From Limnohabitans sp. 63ED37-2 (GTDB lineage: Bacteria; Pseudomonadota; Gammaproteobacteria; Burkholderiales; Burkholderiaceae_C): a stretch of DNA of 64,000 nt. This document shows positions 26,501 through 35,751 of the stretch, piece by piece. A program made the translations under genes and the position numbers. Under the pieces are notes generated by a model, which had not been told where the DNA came from, ran no database searches, and saw nothing but the letters and a program-made list of their open reading frames with translations. The first letter of the stretch is position 1; each line of letters opens with the position of its first letter. The stretch is taken from positions 1,793,501 to 1,857,500 of the forward strand of contig NZ_CP011774.1 of the NCBI RefSeq assembly GCF_001412535.1. The letters run 5' to 3'.

Positions 26501-27652
26501 ATGAGCAACCTGTTGCCCCCCTTGCCCAGCCTGCCCGCGCTGAGCCCCTCTGCCCCATCGGGCAGCGGTGCGCTGCTGCCCGCAACAGGCCGCGCCGGGG
26601 CCTTTGGGCAGCTGCTGGCCGATGCCACGCCTCGCAGTGGTGTGGTCCAAGCGCAGGAAGGCGACACCTTGATCGGTCTGGTCAAGGCCCATTACCGGCA
26701 AAACCAGCAGCCCATTAGCGAGCACCAGGCCATGCGCCTGGCCCACCAAGTGGCCGCTCGCAACCAGATTGACAACCCGAACCTGATCCTGACAGGTCAA
26801 AAGATCGATTTCTCCAGCCTGCAGATGCCCGCCTTGGCACGGGGTGAAGCGCCAGGACCGCTGGAACTGAACGCGGCCAAAACCCAAGCGGTGTCACAAC
26901 TGACCACCTCTGCGGCTTTGACCGCCAACGCTTTGGCCAGCCGCCCGACCGCTTGGGTCGGGAAATCGGCCGCCAACGGCCAGCACCCGGTGCTGGACAA
27001 AACACTGGACCGCGCCGTGGCCAAAGGCTTTGTGCCCGCCAAGGAAATCCCGGCCGTGAAAGACAAAATTCTGGCTCTGGCCGATCGTTACAACTTTAAG
27101 CCCGACGACTTTGCCCGCCTGAGCCTGATGGAGAGCGGCGGCCTGAACCCCCAGGCCAGCAACGGCCATTGCCACGGCATCATCCAATTTTGTGATGGAC
27201 CCAACCGGGGGGCCGCCTCGGTGGGCTTCAAAGACAACCCGCGGGCGATTTTGGGCATGGGCTTGTTGCAGCAACTGGATCTGGTGGAGCGCTACTTTTC
27301 ACAAGCCGGTCTGCGCGTCAACGGCCCACCCATCGGGCTGGACGATTTGTACCTGACGGTGCTGACCCCGGCTGCACGGCAAGAAACACGGCCCGATGCC
27401 CCTTTGCCGATTGCCGGACCCCAAGCGCGTTACCTGCATGTGGGGCAAGACACGCGCGGCCCCATCACACGCAACTCCATCCTGGCTGGCCTGCACACCC
27501 TGACCAATGCCATGCTGCCACCAACCGCCCGAGCGGCGGTGGCTCCCGTGGCCGAGGCCGTGGGCAAAGCGGGCATGACCCGCCTGTACGAAGAGGTCGC
27601 CGGCACATTGCCAACGGCCTTGCCAAGCGCTTTGCCCACCGCCCTTCGGTGA
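26501..27652 (+). CDS. LysM and lytic-transglycosylase-like protein of the flagellar cluster
   Basis: The 383-residue protein has a LysM-like module at about residues 47-106 (VVQAQEGDTLIGLVKAHYR in part, NPNLILTGQKIDF). A lysozyme-like domain at about residues 165-330 has the motif LSLMESGGLNPQASNG, where Glu211 is the candidate catalytic acid. No Sec signal peptide is visible, so export by the flagellar type III apparatus is possible. It lies between flgA and flgB. Since FlgJ here lacks its hydrolase domain, this protein probably opens peptidoglycan for rod growth. The upstream in-frame extension is antisense to flgA and is not coding. Confidence 0.65.
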   Translation: MSNLLPPLPSLPALSPSAPSGSGALLPATGRAGAFGQLLADATPRSGVVQAQEGDTLIGLVKAHYRQNQQPISEHQAMRLAHQVAARNQIDNPNLILTGQKIDFSSLQMPALARGEAPGPLELNAAKTQAVSQLTTSAALTANALASRPTAWVGKSAANGQHPVLDKTLDRAVAKGFVPAKEIPAVKDKILALADRYNFKPDDFARLSLMESGGLNPQASNGHCHGIIQFCDGPNRGAASVGFKDNPRAILGMGLLQQLDLVERYFSQAGLRVNGPPIGLDDLYLTVLTPAARQETRPDAPLPIAGPQARYLHVGQDTRGPITRNSILAGLHTLTNAMLPPTARAAVAPVAEAVGKAGMTRLYEEVAGTLPTALPSALPTALR

Positions 27653-27752
27653 GCAGCGGCAATTCTTGGCCGCAGCCCTTTGCCGCTGACGGCAAATTGC
27701 CGCTCTGACCGGCAAGGGGCATGGGCTCTAATTCCAAAGACAACAAATTGAC

Positions 27753-27769
27753 TTGGCACGGCTTTTGCA
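27753..27769 (+). promoter_or_regulatory. Sigma-54 promoter of the flgB-flgL operon
   Basis: TTGGCACGGCTTTTGCA (27753-27769) carries the invariant GG (27755-27756) and GC (27767-27768) exactly 12 bases apart and matches the TGGCAC-N5-TTGCA consensus fully. It lies 90 bases before flgB. Expression therefore probably needs RpoN and an enhancer-binding activator of the FleQ/FlrC type, encoded elsewhere. Confidence 0.85.
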
Positions 27770-27858
27770 GCTATCGACCTCAAACCGCTCAACTTGAGCG
27801 CCCTTCGTCAAAAAACTGACGGAACTTGACCATAGAAACCGCGACCACAGGAGTCCAG

Positions 27859-28248
27859 ATGAATTTGTTGAACCAAGCACTCGGCGTGCACGAACAAGCT
27901 TTGCAAGTCAAAAGCCGCCGCCTGGAAGTGTTGGCGCAAAACATCGCCAACGCCGACACGCCCAACTACAAAGCACGCGACATCGACTTCAAGGCGGTGC
28001 TGGGGGCGGCCCAACAACAAGACACCGCCATGACGGCCACGGCCTCCGGCCACTTTGGCGCTGGCCAAGAACTCAGCCCCGATGGCATGCGTTTTCGCAC
28101 ACCGTTCAACACCTCCTTTGACGGCAACACCGTCGAGATGAGCGTGGAACAAGCCCAGTACGGTAAAGCCGCAGCCGACTACCAGGCCACCTTGAGTTTT
28201 CTTGAAAACCGTGTGAGCAGTGTGCGCAAAGCCCTGCGAGGAGACTGA
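27859..28248 (+). CDS. flgB: Flagellar basal-body rod protein FlgB
   Basis: The 129-residue proximal rod subunit has the N-terminal motif of axial proteins, LEVLAQNIANADTPNYKARDIDF (in part: QNIANADTPNYKARD), and a C-terminal helix. It forms the rod section nearest the MS ring. CAGGAG precedes the ATG at 27859, and the earlier in-frame codon at 27826 would add residues not seen in FlgB. It is the first gene of the long rod-hook operon. Confidence 0.96.
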   Translation: MNLLNQALGVHEQALQVKSRRLEVLAQNIANADTPNYKARDIDFKAVLGAAQQQDTAMTATASGHFGAGQELSPDGMRFRTPFNTSFDGNTVEMSVEQAQYGKAAADYQATLSFLENRVSSVRKALRGD

Positions 28249-28250
28249 CC

Positions 28251-28676
28251 ATGAGCATGGACAACATTTTTGGCATCGCAGGCTCCGCCCTCAATGCGCA
28301 ATTGACGCGCATGAACTCCACCGCCTCCAACCTGGCCAACGCTGGCACGGTCTCCACCACCGAGCAAGACGCTTTTCGCGCTAAACGTCCCGTCTTCAAG
28401 GCACTGGTCAACGAGCAAATGACCAACGCTGGCGCACCTTATGTCGGCGGCGTGAAGATTGACCGCATGGCCGATGACACAGCCCCCCCTCGCCGGGTAT
28501 CAGACCCCAGCAACCCCTTGGCCGACAAAGACGGTTACGTCTACCAGACCAATGTGAGTGAAGTCACCGAAATGGTCGAAATGATGGCCGCCGCACGGTC
28601 TTACCAGAACAACGTTGAAGTGATCAACACCGCGCGTCAACTGATGATGCGCACCTTGGACATCACCAAGGCCTGA
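28251..28676 (+). CDS. flgC: Flagellar basal-body rod protein FlgC
   Basis: This 141-residue rod subunit shows the axial N-terminal pattern (MNSTASNLANAGTVST) and a C-terminal signature VSEVTEMVEMMAAARSYQNN (in part: EMMAAARSYQNN). FlgC stacks on FlgB in the rod. It starts two bases after flgB ends. Length is normal. Confidence 0.96.
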   Translation: MSMDNIFGIAGSALNAQLTRMNSTASNLANAGTVSTTEQDAFRAKRPVFKALVNEQMTNAGAPYVGGVKIDRMADDTAPPRRVSDPSNPLADKDGYVYQTNVSEVTEMVEMMAAARSYQNNVEVINTARQLMMRTLDITKA

Positions 28677-28690
28677 CCCGAAAGCACCCC

Positions 28691-29380
28691 ATGGCCACCA
28701 CCAACGTGACATCCTCCAGCCTGCTCAAAAACGTCTCGCGCTACGAAGACGTGAAAGACGCGGCCAAAAAAACCAACGAAGACATGGGCAAGCAGGAATT
28801 CCTGACCTTGTTCACCGCACAACTGCAAAACCAAAACCCGCTGGAGCCTGTGAAAAACGAGGCTTTTGTGGCCCAACTCGCGCAGTTCTCGCAGCTCGAA
28901 GCGCTGACCAATATGCAAGGCTCGCTGGACAGTTTTGTCAAATCCATGTCAGGGGAACGTATGCTGGGCAGCGCCGCGTTGATCGGCAAAAAAGTGTCGG
29001 TGACCGACACCCCCACACAGCTGACCACAGGCGGCACCATCGAGGGCAGCATCGACCTGCCCACGGGTGCCAGCAGTGTTCAGCTCAGCGTTTTTGACAG
29101 CCAAGGCCGCTTGGTGCAAGAGCTCACGGCAGGACCGCAATTGCCGGGCACAGCGCCCATTGCATGGAACGGCATGGATGCCTCAGGCAAGCCCGCGCCC
29201 AGTGGCATGTACCTCTTGAGCGCCACCGCCGTGGTCAATGGCAAGAGCAGCCCCATCCCCGTGAACACCTTGTCCACCGTGCGTGCCATCTCCAGCAACC
29301 CGACCGATGGCAGCGTCAGCGTCGAAGTTGACGGTGGCACAACCATGTTGCTGACCGACGTCAAGCGCGTCGGCAGCTGA
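28691..29380 (+). CDS. flgD: Hook-capping protein FlgD
   Basis: A 229-residue scaffold that caps the growing hook and is discarded once the hook is done. The N-terminal FLTLFTAQLQNQNPLEPV motif is diagnostic. A central FLG/Ig-like tudor region (GTAPIAWNGMDASGKPAPSG in part) follows, with a C-terminal beta sandwich. Lies 14 bases downstream of flgC. Confidence 0.95.
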   Translation: MATTNVTSSSLLKNVSRYEDVKDAAKKTNEDMGKQEFLTLFTAQLQNQNPLEPVKNEAFVAQLAQFSQLEALTNMQGSLDSFVKSMSGERMLGSAALIGKKVSVTDTPTQLTTGGTIEGSIDLPTGASSVQLSVFDSQGRLVQELTAGPQLPGTAPIAWNGMDASGKPAPSGMYLLSATAVVNGKSSPIPVNTLSTVRAISSNPTDGSVSVEVDGGTTMLLTDVKRVGS

Positions 29381-29435
29381 GCCCACAAGACGCCCCCAAC
29401 CTTTTACACCCAACGCCTCACAGGAGCCCTCCAGC

Positions 29436-31754
29436 ATGTCGTTCTACACCTCGCTCACCGGACTGAACTCGGCCACGGCCCAATTGGCCGTCACCTCCAA
29501 CAACATCGCCAACGTGGGCACCTCGGGCTTCAAGCGCTCGCGGGCCGACTTCGGTGACATCTTCTCCACCTCGCCCCTGCAAAAGTCCTCGAGCAACATC
29601 GGTCAGGGCGTCTCGCTCAAGCAAGTGAGCCAGGAATTCAGCCAGGGCAACATCTCCACCTCGGGCAACTCGCTGGACCTGGCCATCACCGGTGACGGCT
29701 TTTTCCCGCTCAAAACGCCGGACGGCCTGCAGGACATTTACACCCGCAATGGCTCCTTCACCCTGAACGACCAAAACAACGTGGTCAACTCCACAGGTCA
29801 ACGCCTGATGGCCGCCTCGGTGGACTCGTCCGGCAAAGCCGATTTGACCAACCTGAATGCACTGACAATTCCGTCCAAGACCTCCGGCGAAGCCGTTGAA
29901 ACCACCAAGATCCAGTTGGGTCTGAACCTGCCCGCTGACTCGGCCGTGATCACCGCCGACTTTGACCGCAGCAATGCCAGCACCTACAACAAAAGCACGG
30001 CCTTGACCGTGTACGACAGCGGCGGCAACGGTTATTTGGCCACGGTGTATTACGTCAAAACCCAGAACGCCACGATGGACAGCCCCTTCTCGAAGTGGCA
30101 GTCCTACTTCTTTGTGGGCGACACGCAAGTCAAACCCGCATTGCAACAAGCAACTGACACGACAGGCAGCGCATTGTTCGTCAACAAGTATGGCGATGTC
30201 TTGCCCAAAACCGACTCTCGCGTGATCCCCAGTTCAGGGACCACAGAGATGTACTCACTTGACGAATTGACCGACATACGTCCATCTTCACCGGCTACGG
30301 TAGTAGGCAACTTTTTGGAGGTTAACGGAGATGGTAACTTGATCGGTGCGACTCCCGGTACCCAATTGAGTTTCAATATCAAAGTCGATGATTCCTTCGA
30401 TGTCAATAATCTCCCCGAAGGATATACAACTGTCCTCTACACCTTACAGGCAGGTGATTCTGACCCAGATGTTCTGGCCAAAAACCTTGAAGTTGCCTTC
30501 AACAATGTTTTGGGTGAACTAGAAGATGATGGTGTAGATAAAAATGCTCGTTTCGGAATTACCGTCTCATTTGACCCTGACCAAGCAAGATTCTCTGTGT
30601 CCTCTGGAACAACGGGAGACGGATCTTCAATTCACATTTACGATGCAAATCCTGCTGCCACCAGTTTGATGGGGTTGGATACCGCATATGACGGCACAAC
30701 AAATAATCAAGCCCTGCGCGGAAAGGCCAGTGAGCCTGCGGTTCTGAGTGGCGAGGTCATGACCATCAACACGGCCAAAAGCATCCAGGTCACGTCTTCG
30801 AACAAGGACTTCTTTGTGTCGGTGGACGGCATTGCCGCCAAAATCGACTTACCCTATCCAACCACTTACACCAACATTGAAGGCTTTGCCAAAGCGCTGC
30901 AAGACAAGATCAACAGCATCGTAGATCCGGAAACTGGCCGCAAAGTGCTCGGTGTGACGGTGGCTTTTGACCCCAAAACTAAGCAACTGAACTTCACCAC
31001 CGGCACCACCGGCAACAACGCCGCCATCCAGGTCTCTGGTGCCGCGGACTGGGGTTTGGCCAACACCGAGATGCAGTTTGGCACCACCACCGAGTGGAAA
31101 AAGCTGACGCAGTTCACCGAAAACGGGGCCCCGCAGTTCGTCAAGAACGGCGAACAAACCGAAGACGGCGAGGGTGTATCCGACAAAACCGAATGGTGGC
31201 CTGTTTACTTGGACCGTGGCGAGTTGAGCTTTGACCTGACCGGTAAGCCCGTCTCTCCGCTGACCGATATGCCCTTCGAAACCGCCTTCTTGCAAGGCGG
31301 TAAGGGTGCGTTGACCATGTCAATTGACTTCACCAAGTCGACCCAGTACTCCAGCGCCTTCGCGGTGTTGTCCCAGTCACAAGACGGTGCGCCAGAAGGC
31401 GAGTTGATGGGCCTGAACATCAACCCCGATGGTCTGGTCAATGCCACCTACTCCAACGGCTCCCAAGTGTCACTGGGCAAGATCGTGCTGGCCAACTTCT
31501 CTAGCCCCTCGGGCCTGCGCCAAGTGGGTGACGCCAGTTACCTGGCTTCCGCCTCATCGGGCATGGCCAAGATCGGTGAAGCGGGCTCGGCGGGCTTCGG
31601 CTCGATCCGAGCGGGTGCTACCGAGCGTGCCAACGTGGACTTGACCCAAGAGTTGGTCGACCTGATCACCGCACAGCGGAACTTCCAGGCCAACGCCAAG
31701 GCCATTGAAACCAGCTCCACCATGACCAGCGCGATCATCAACATCCGTTCTTGA
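29436..31754 (+). CDS. flgE: Flagellar hook protein FlgE, enlarged
   Basis: The hook monomer reads 772 residues against about 400 in E. coli. The N-terminal axial motif (SNNIANVGTSGFKRSR) and the C-terminal helix (LTQELVDLITAQRNFQANAKA in part) are intact, so assembly surfaces are kept. The excess lies in the middle, where surface-exposed domains are known to vary between species. The part at about 30300-30720 is clearly AT-richer (about 45% GC by hand count) than its flanks, hinting at a domain acquired by transfer or recombination. A CAGGAG ribosome site precedes the ATG. Confidence 0.93.
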   Translation: MSFYTSLTGLNSATAQLAVTSNNIANVGTSGFKRSRADFGDIFSTSPLQKSSSNIGQGVSLKQVSQEFSQGNISTSGNSLDLAITGDGFFPLKTPDGLQDIYTRNGSFTLNDQNNVVNSTGQRLMAASVDSSGKADLTNLNALTIPSKTSGEAVETTKIQLGLNLPADSAVITADFDRSNASTYNKSTALTVYDSGGNGYLATVYYVKTQNATMDSPFSKWQSYFFVGDTQVKPALQQATDTTGSALFVNKYGDVLPKTDSRVIPSSGTTEMYSLDELTDIRPSSPATVVGNFLEVNGDGNLIGATPGTQLSFNIKVDDSFDVNNLPEGYTTVLYTLQAGDSDPDVLAKNLEVAFNNVLGELEDDGVDKNARFGITVSFDPDQARFSVSSGTTGDGSSIHIYDANPAATSLMGLDTAYDGTTNNQALRGKASEPAVLSGEVMTINTAKSIQVTSSNKDFFVSVDGIAAKIDLPYPTTYTNIEGFAKALQDKINSIVDPETGRKVLGVTVAFDPKTKQLNFTTGTTGNNAAIQVSGAADWGLANTEMQFGTTTEWKKLTQFTENGAPQFVKNGEQTEDGEGVSDKTEWWPVYLDRGELSFDLTGKPVSPLTDMPFETAFLQGGKGALTMSIDFTKSTQYSSAFAVLSQSQDGAPEGELMGLNINPDGLVNATYSNGSQVSLGKIVLANFSSPSGLRQVGDASYLASASSGMAKIGEAGSAGFGSIRAGATERANVDLTQELVDLITAQRNFQANAKAIETSSTMTSAIINIRS

Positions 31755-31795
31755 TGCACTGAACCCCACGCGTCTGAACCACCGAGAAACTCACC

Positions 31796-32557
31796 ATGGA
31801 CCGCCTTGTCTTCACCTCGAACGCCACCATCAAAGAGCAGGCCACGGCACGCCAGGTGCTGGTCAACGACCTGGCCAACGTGTCCACCGTGGGTTTCAAA
31901 AGCAGCTACGACGTGGCCTTGCAATCGATCAAAGTCGAGGGTGCGGGTTTTGACACACGCTACCAAGCTCAAACGGTTGCACGCGATCTGATCCGCATGG
32001 AGCCCGGTCCGGTCATGGCCACAGGCCGCCCCCTTGACGTGGCTTTGGCCGGCACTGCCGTGCTCACGGTCCAGGCGCCCAACGGTGATCAAGCCTTCAC
32101 CCGCCGAGGTGACCTCAAAGTCAACATCCAGGGTCAGCTCGAAAACGGCTCGGGCCATTTGGTGCTCGGCGAAGCGGGTCCCATTGCCATCCCGCCAGGA
32201 CTGCTGGTCCGGATCAACCCCGACGGCAGTATCTATGCGCGTGATCCCGCCCAGGTCGGCGCCGCAGCCGATGTGTTGGTCGGCCAGCTGCGGCTGCGTG
32301 ACACCACAGGCGTCAGCTTGGCGCGTCGTGACGACGGCCTGTTCAAGGTGTCGGAAAAACCCGATGGCACAGACATTGCTTTGACCAACGTACTGCCCAA
32401 AGTGATTCCACAAGCGCTGGAAGGCAGCAACGTCAGGGCCATTGAGGCCATGACACGCTTGATCGATCAATCGCGCAGTTTTGAAACCCAAATTCGGATC
32501 ATCAAGGAAATGAAAGGACTCGACGAGTCCGGCTCTTCCATGATGAAAGCCGCTTAA
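31796..32557 (+). CDS. flgF: Flagellar basal-body rod protein FlgF
   Basis: A 253-residue proximal rod subunit with the axial N-terminal motif (VLVNDLANVSTVGFKSSYD in part) and C-terminal EAMTRLIDQSRSFETQIRI segment. The protein begins MDRLVFTSNATIKEQATARQ, normal for FlgF. Lies 41 bases after flgE and 19 before flgG. Confidence 0.95.
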   Translation: MDRLVFTSNATIKEQATARQVLVNDLANVSTVGFKSSYDVALQSIKVEGAGFDTRYQAQTVARDLIRMEPGPVMATGRPLDVALAGTAVLTVQAPNGDQAFTRRGDLKVNIQGQLENGSGHLVLGEAGPIAIPPGLLVRINPDGSIYARDPAQVGAAADVLVGQLRLRDTTGVSLARRDDGLFKVSEKPDGTDIALTNVLPKVIPQALEGSNVRAIEAMTRLIDQSRSFETQIRIIKEMKGLDESGSSMMKAA

Positions 32558-32576
32558 CACCTGACAGGAGCACCCC

Positions 32577-33362
32577 ATGGATGCCTCAATGTGGATTGCC
32601 AAGACCGGCCTCGATGCGCAGCAAACGCGCATGTCGGTCATCTCGAACAACTTGGCCAACGTCAACACGACGGGCTTCAAGCGCGACCGCGCCAGCTTCG
32701 AGGACATGCTCTACCAAAACCTGCGCCAACCGGGCGCTCAGGTGGGCGCAGACGCGCAAGCCCCCACAGGTTTGATGTTGGGTACCGGTGTGCGCATCGT
32801 GTCCACCGAAAAGAACCACTCGCAGGGCAGCTTGGTCAACACCAAAAATGCGCTCGACTTGGCCGTGCAAGGTGAAGGTTTCTTCCAGATCGCCCAAGCC
32901 GATGGCACTGTCGCGTACACCCGCGACGGCAGCTTCAAACTCTCGGCCACCGGACAGCTGGTCACCGCCAACGGTGCGGCTTTGCAGCCCGCCATCACGA
33001 TTCCCCCCAACGTCTCCAGCATCTCCATCGGACAAGACGGCACCGTCTCTGTCGAGGCTGCGGGCGGCGGTGGCGCTCAGGTGCTGGGTCAAATTCAGCT
33101 GGCCCGCTTTGCCAACCCCGCAGGTTTGCAATCCATGGGACAAAACCTGATGAAGGAAACCACCGCCAGCGGTGCACCTGTGGTGGGACAAGCGGGTCAA
33201 GCCGGCGCAGGCCAGCTGATGCAGGGCGCCTTGGAAGCTTCCAACGTGAACGTGGTGGAGGAAATGGTCAACATGATCGAGACGCAACGCGCCTACGAAA
33301 TCAACTCCAAAGCCATCTCTGCCGTGGACGGCATGTTGCGCTTCTTGAACAACAACATGTAA
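32577..33362 (+). CDS. flgG: Flagellar distal rod protein FlgG
   Basis: This 261-residue distal rod protein begins MDASMWIAKTGLDAQQTRMS and carries the NNLANVNTTGFKRDRASFED motif (split form: NLANVNTTGFKRDR), the most conserved FlgG signature. The C-terminal VVEEMVNMIETQRAYEINSK helix is present. Length equals the family standard. CAGGAG precedes the ATG. Confidence 0.97.
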   Translation: MDASMWIAKTGLDAQQTRMSVISNNLANVNTTGFKRDRASFEDMLYQNLRQPGAQVGADAQAPTGLMLGTGVRIVSTEKNHSQGSLVNTKNALDLAVQGEGFFQIAQADGTVAYTRDGSFKLSATGQLVTANGAALQPAITIPPNVSSISIGQDGTVSVEAAGGGGAQVLGQIQLARFANPAGLQSMGQNLMKETTASGAPVVGQAGQAGAGQLMQGALEASNVNVVEEMVNMIETQRAYEINSKAISAVDGMLRFLNNNM

Positions 33363-33369
33363 GTACCTC

Positions 33370-34098
33370 ATGACACCCCTGACCACTTTCACCACACGCC
33401 TCTTGGGCCCGACTTTGCTGGCCTTGGGTTTGGTCGGTTGTGCATCGGCGCCCGAGCCTTTGGCGCATTCGCCCCAATTTGCCCCGGTCATGCCCGTGGT
33501 CGTCGACAAGCCCCGCCAAGCCACAGGAGCGATCTACAACGGTCGGCACAGCGACAACTTCTTTGGCCGCAGCCGCAATTACCGCGTCGGTGACCTGATC
33601 ACGGTGGTGTTGGACGAATCGACCCGCGCAGGCCGCGAGCAAAAAGGCAGCGTCTCGCGCGATGCCGAAAACAATGTCGTCCCCAGTGGTCTGGTGTCCA
33701 AAGTCCAGAACCTGGCACTGCCCACCAAGGTTTTGGGCACCACGCTGGGCGGCGTGCTCAACGGCATCAACCTGAACGAATCCAGCATCAAGAGCAGTGG
33801 CGTGGGCACAGCCGGCCAAAGCGCCAGCTTGACCGGTGCGGTGTCGGTCACGGTCGTGGAAGTCCTGGCCAACGGCAACTTGATGGTACGTGGTGAAAAA
33901 CAATTGGCCCTGACAGAAGGCGCCGAGGTCATCCAGGTCAGCGGCATCATCCGTCCCGACGACGTCTCGCCCAACAACATGGTGCAGTCGCGCCGACTGG
34001 CCAATGCCCAAATCGCCTACCGCGGCACCGGCGACATGGCCGCTGTGGCCAAAACCGGCTGGGGCACCAAGGCCCTGCTCAAGCTCTGGCCTTTTTGA
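33370..34098 (+). CDS. flgH: Flagellar L-ring lipoprotein FlgH
   Basis: The 242-residue L-ring subunit has a lipoprotein signal: a hydrophobic stretch ending in LVGC (Cys at about residue 24), then ASAPEP. The body carries YNGRHSDNFFGRSRNYRVGD and the C-terminal RRLANAQIAYRGTGD signature. It forms the outer-membrane bushing around the rod. Starts 7 bases after flgG. Confidence 0.96.
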   Translation: MTPLTTFTTRLLGPTLLALGLVGCASAPEPLAHSPQFAPVMPVVVDKPRQATGAIYNGRHSDNFFGRSRNYRVGDLITVVLDESTRAGREQKGSVSRDAENNVVPSGLVSKVQNLALPTKVLGTTLGGVLNGINLNESSIKSSGVGTAGQSASLTGAVSVTVVEVLANGNLMVRGEKQLALTEGAEVIQVSGIIRPDDVSPNNMVQSRRLANAQIAYRGTGDMAAVAKTGWGTKALLKLWPF

Positions 34099-34124
34099 GC
34101 CACAGACACTCCAAGAGACCTGTT

Positions 34125-35249
34125 ATGAAATCCACCCTTTTTGCCTTGGTGTTGCTGCTCGGCCTGAACGCCAACGCCTGGGCTGACCGCATCAAAGACT
34201 TGGCCAATGTGGCTGCAGGTCGCACCAACCAACTGATTGGTTACGGCCTGGTGGTCGGCTTGCAAGGCACGGGCGACGGCGCCGATGTGTCCTTCACCGC
34301 ACAAAGCATGAAGTCCATGCTCAGCCGCATGGGCGTGAGCTTGGACGGCCCGCTGTCAGACTTTGAACAAGGCACCAGCGCCGGCAAAATCGACATCAAA
34401 AACGTGGCGGCCGTCATGGTGACCGCCGAGTTGCCACCGTTTGCCAAACCAGGTCAAAAAATTGACGTCAACGTCTCGGCCATCGGCAAAGCCACCAATT
34501 TGCGCGGCGGCAACTTGCTGCTGACCAGCCTGCGCGGTGTGGACGGTGAGGTCTATGGCATTGCCCAAGGTGCACTGAACGCCACGGGCATCGACGCCAA
34601 TGCCGCTGGCTCCAAAGTCAGCATTGGCGTGCCCACATCGTCGCGCATCCCGAACGGCGCCACCGTCGAGCGCATGGTCGAAACCCCCTTTGAGAGTTCG
34701 GACCATGTGGTCTTGAACGTGCGTGAGTCGGACTTCACCACCACCACGGCCATTGTGAATGCGGTGAACAAGAATTTTGGTGAGGGCACGGCCCGCGCCA
34801 TCGACGGCATGTCGCTGGCCATCCGTGCGCCGGCCGACATGTCCCAGCGCGTGGCCTTCATGAGCCTGGTGGAAAACCTGGACGTGGTGCCCGGCGAGCC
34901 CCCTGCCCGTGTGGTGGTCAACTCGCGCACCGGCACCGTCGTCATCAGCCGCAATGTGCGTGTGACCGCGGCCGCTGTGGCGCACGGCACCATCTCGGTG
35001 GCGATTGCGGCGACCAATGAAGTCTCTCAACCCAACCCCTTGAGCCAGGGCCAGACCGCTCCGGTACAAAACGCCGAGATCGCCGTGACCGAGCCCAAGA
35101 ATCCGATGTTCCTCTTCCAGCCCGGTGTGGACTTACGCCAAGTGGTGGACGCGGTCAACCAGGTGGGGGCCACACCCTCGGCGTTGATCGCCATCCTCGA
35201 AGCCCTGAAAAGCACCGGCAGCTTGCGTGCCGAGCTGATCATCATCTGA
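34125..35249 (+). CDS. flgI: Flagellar P-ring protein FlgI
   Basis: The 374-residue periplasmic P-ring subunit has a Sec signal peptide (MKSTLFALVLLLGLNANAWA, cleavage before DRIKD). The mature start RIKDLANVAAGRTNQLIGYG and following LVVGLQGTGDG are almost invariant in the family. ATG 34125 is used because the signal peptide begins there; the in-frame codon at 34095 lies upstream of it. Its chaperone FlgA is encoded about 8 kb upstream. Confidence 0.96.
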   Translation: MKSTLFALVLLLGLNANAWADRIKDLANVAAGRTNQLIGYGLVVGLQGTGDGADVSFTAQSMKSMLSRMGVSLDGPLSDFEQGTSAGKIDIKNVAAVMVTAELPPFAKPGQKIDVNVSAIGKATNLRGGNLLLTSLRGVDGEVYGIAQGALNATGIDANAAGSKVSIGVPTSSRIPNGATVERMVETPFESSDHVVLNVRESDFTTTTAIVNAVNKNFGEGTARAIDGMSLAIRAPADMSQRVAFMSLVENLDVVPGEPPARVVVNSRTGTVVISRNVRVTAAAVAHGTISVAIAATNEVSQPNPLSQGQTAPVQNAEIAVTEPKNPMFLFQPGVDLRQVVDAVNQVGATPSALIAILEALKSTGSLRAELIII

Positions 35250-35283
35250 GCGGCCTGAACCCCCTTCGCGCACAAGCCAAGCC

Positions 35284-35751
35284 ATGAACGACATCAGCTC
35301 TTCCGGTTCTTATCTGGACTTCAACGCCCTGACGCAGTTGAAGGGTGATGCCGCGCGTGACCCCAGCAAAGCGGTGCGCAAAACCGCAGAACAATTCGAA
35401 GCTTATTTCATCCAGCAGATGATGAAATCCATGCGCGACACGATCGAAAAAAGCGATCTGGTCGAAGGCGGCAACATGGAGATGTACCAGGACCTGATGG
35501 ACAAGGAAGTGTCCCTGAGCATCGCCAAACGCGGCGGCATGGGCCTGGCGGACATGATGGAGCGCCAGATGAACCAAGCGCAGGCCATGAGCACCCAGGA
35601 CGCGCTGCGATTGCAGAACCCGGCCACCAACACCCCGCCTGTGGCCATGCCCTTGGTGCCGGTGCAAGAAGGCATGAGCCTCAAGCCCAATGCGATTCAG
35701 GCCTACGAAATTCAGCGCCAGAACGGTTTCAAAATCGGAGATAAGCCATGA
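35284..35751 (+). CDS. flgJ: Rod-binding protein FlgJ, short form without muramidase domain
   Basis: This 155-residue protein matches only the N-terminal rod-capping half of enterobacterial FlgJ (about 310 residues), with the AEQFEAYFIQQMMKSMRDT motif and MYQDLMDKEVSLSIAKRGG. The C-terminal glucosaminidase domain is absent. Rod penetration of the wall must then rely on another enzyme, plausibly the LysM/transglycosylase-like protein at 26501. Its stop codon overlaps the flgK start. Confidence 0.92.
   Translation: MNDISSSGSYLDFNALTQLKGDAARDPSKAVRKTAEQFEAYFIQQMMKSMRDTIEKSDLVEGGNMEMYQDLMDKEVSLSIAKRGGMGLADMMERQMNQAQAMSTQDALRLQNPATNTPPVAMPLVPVQEGMSLKPNAIQAYEIQRQNGFKIGDKP

Noticed and set aside
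31538..32707. 389-codon minus-strand frame across flgE, flgF and flgG
   Set aside because: Spans three well-supported flagellar genes and shows no motif of its own.
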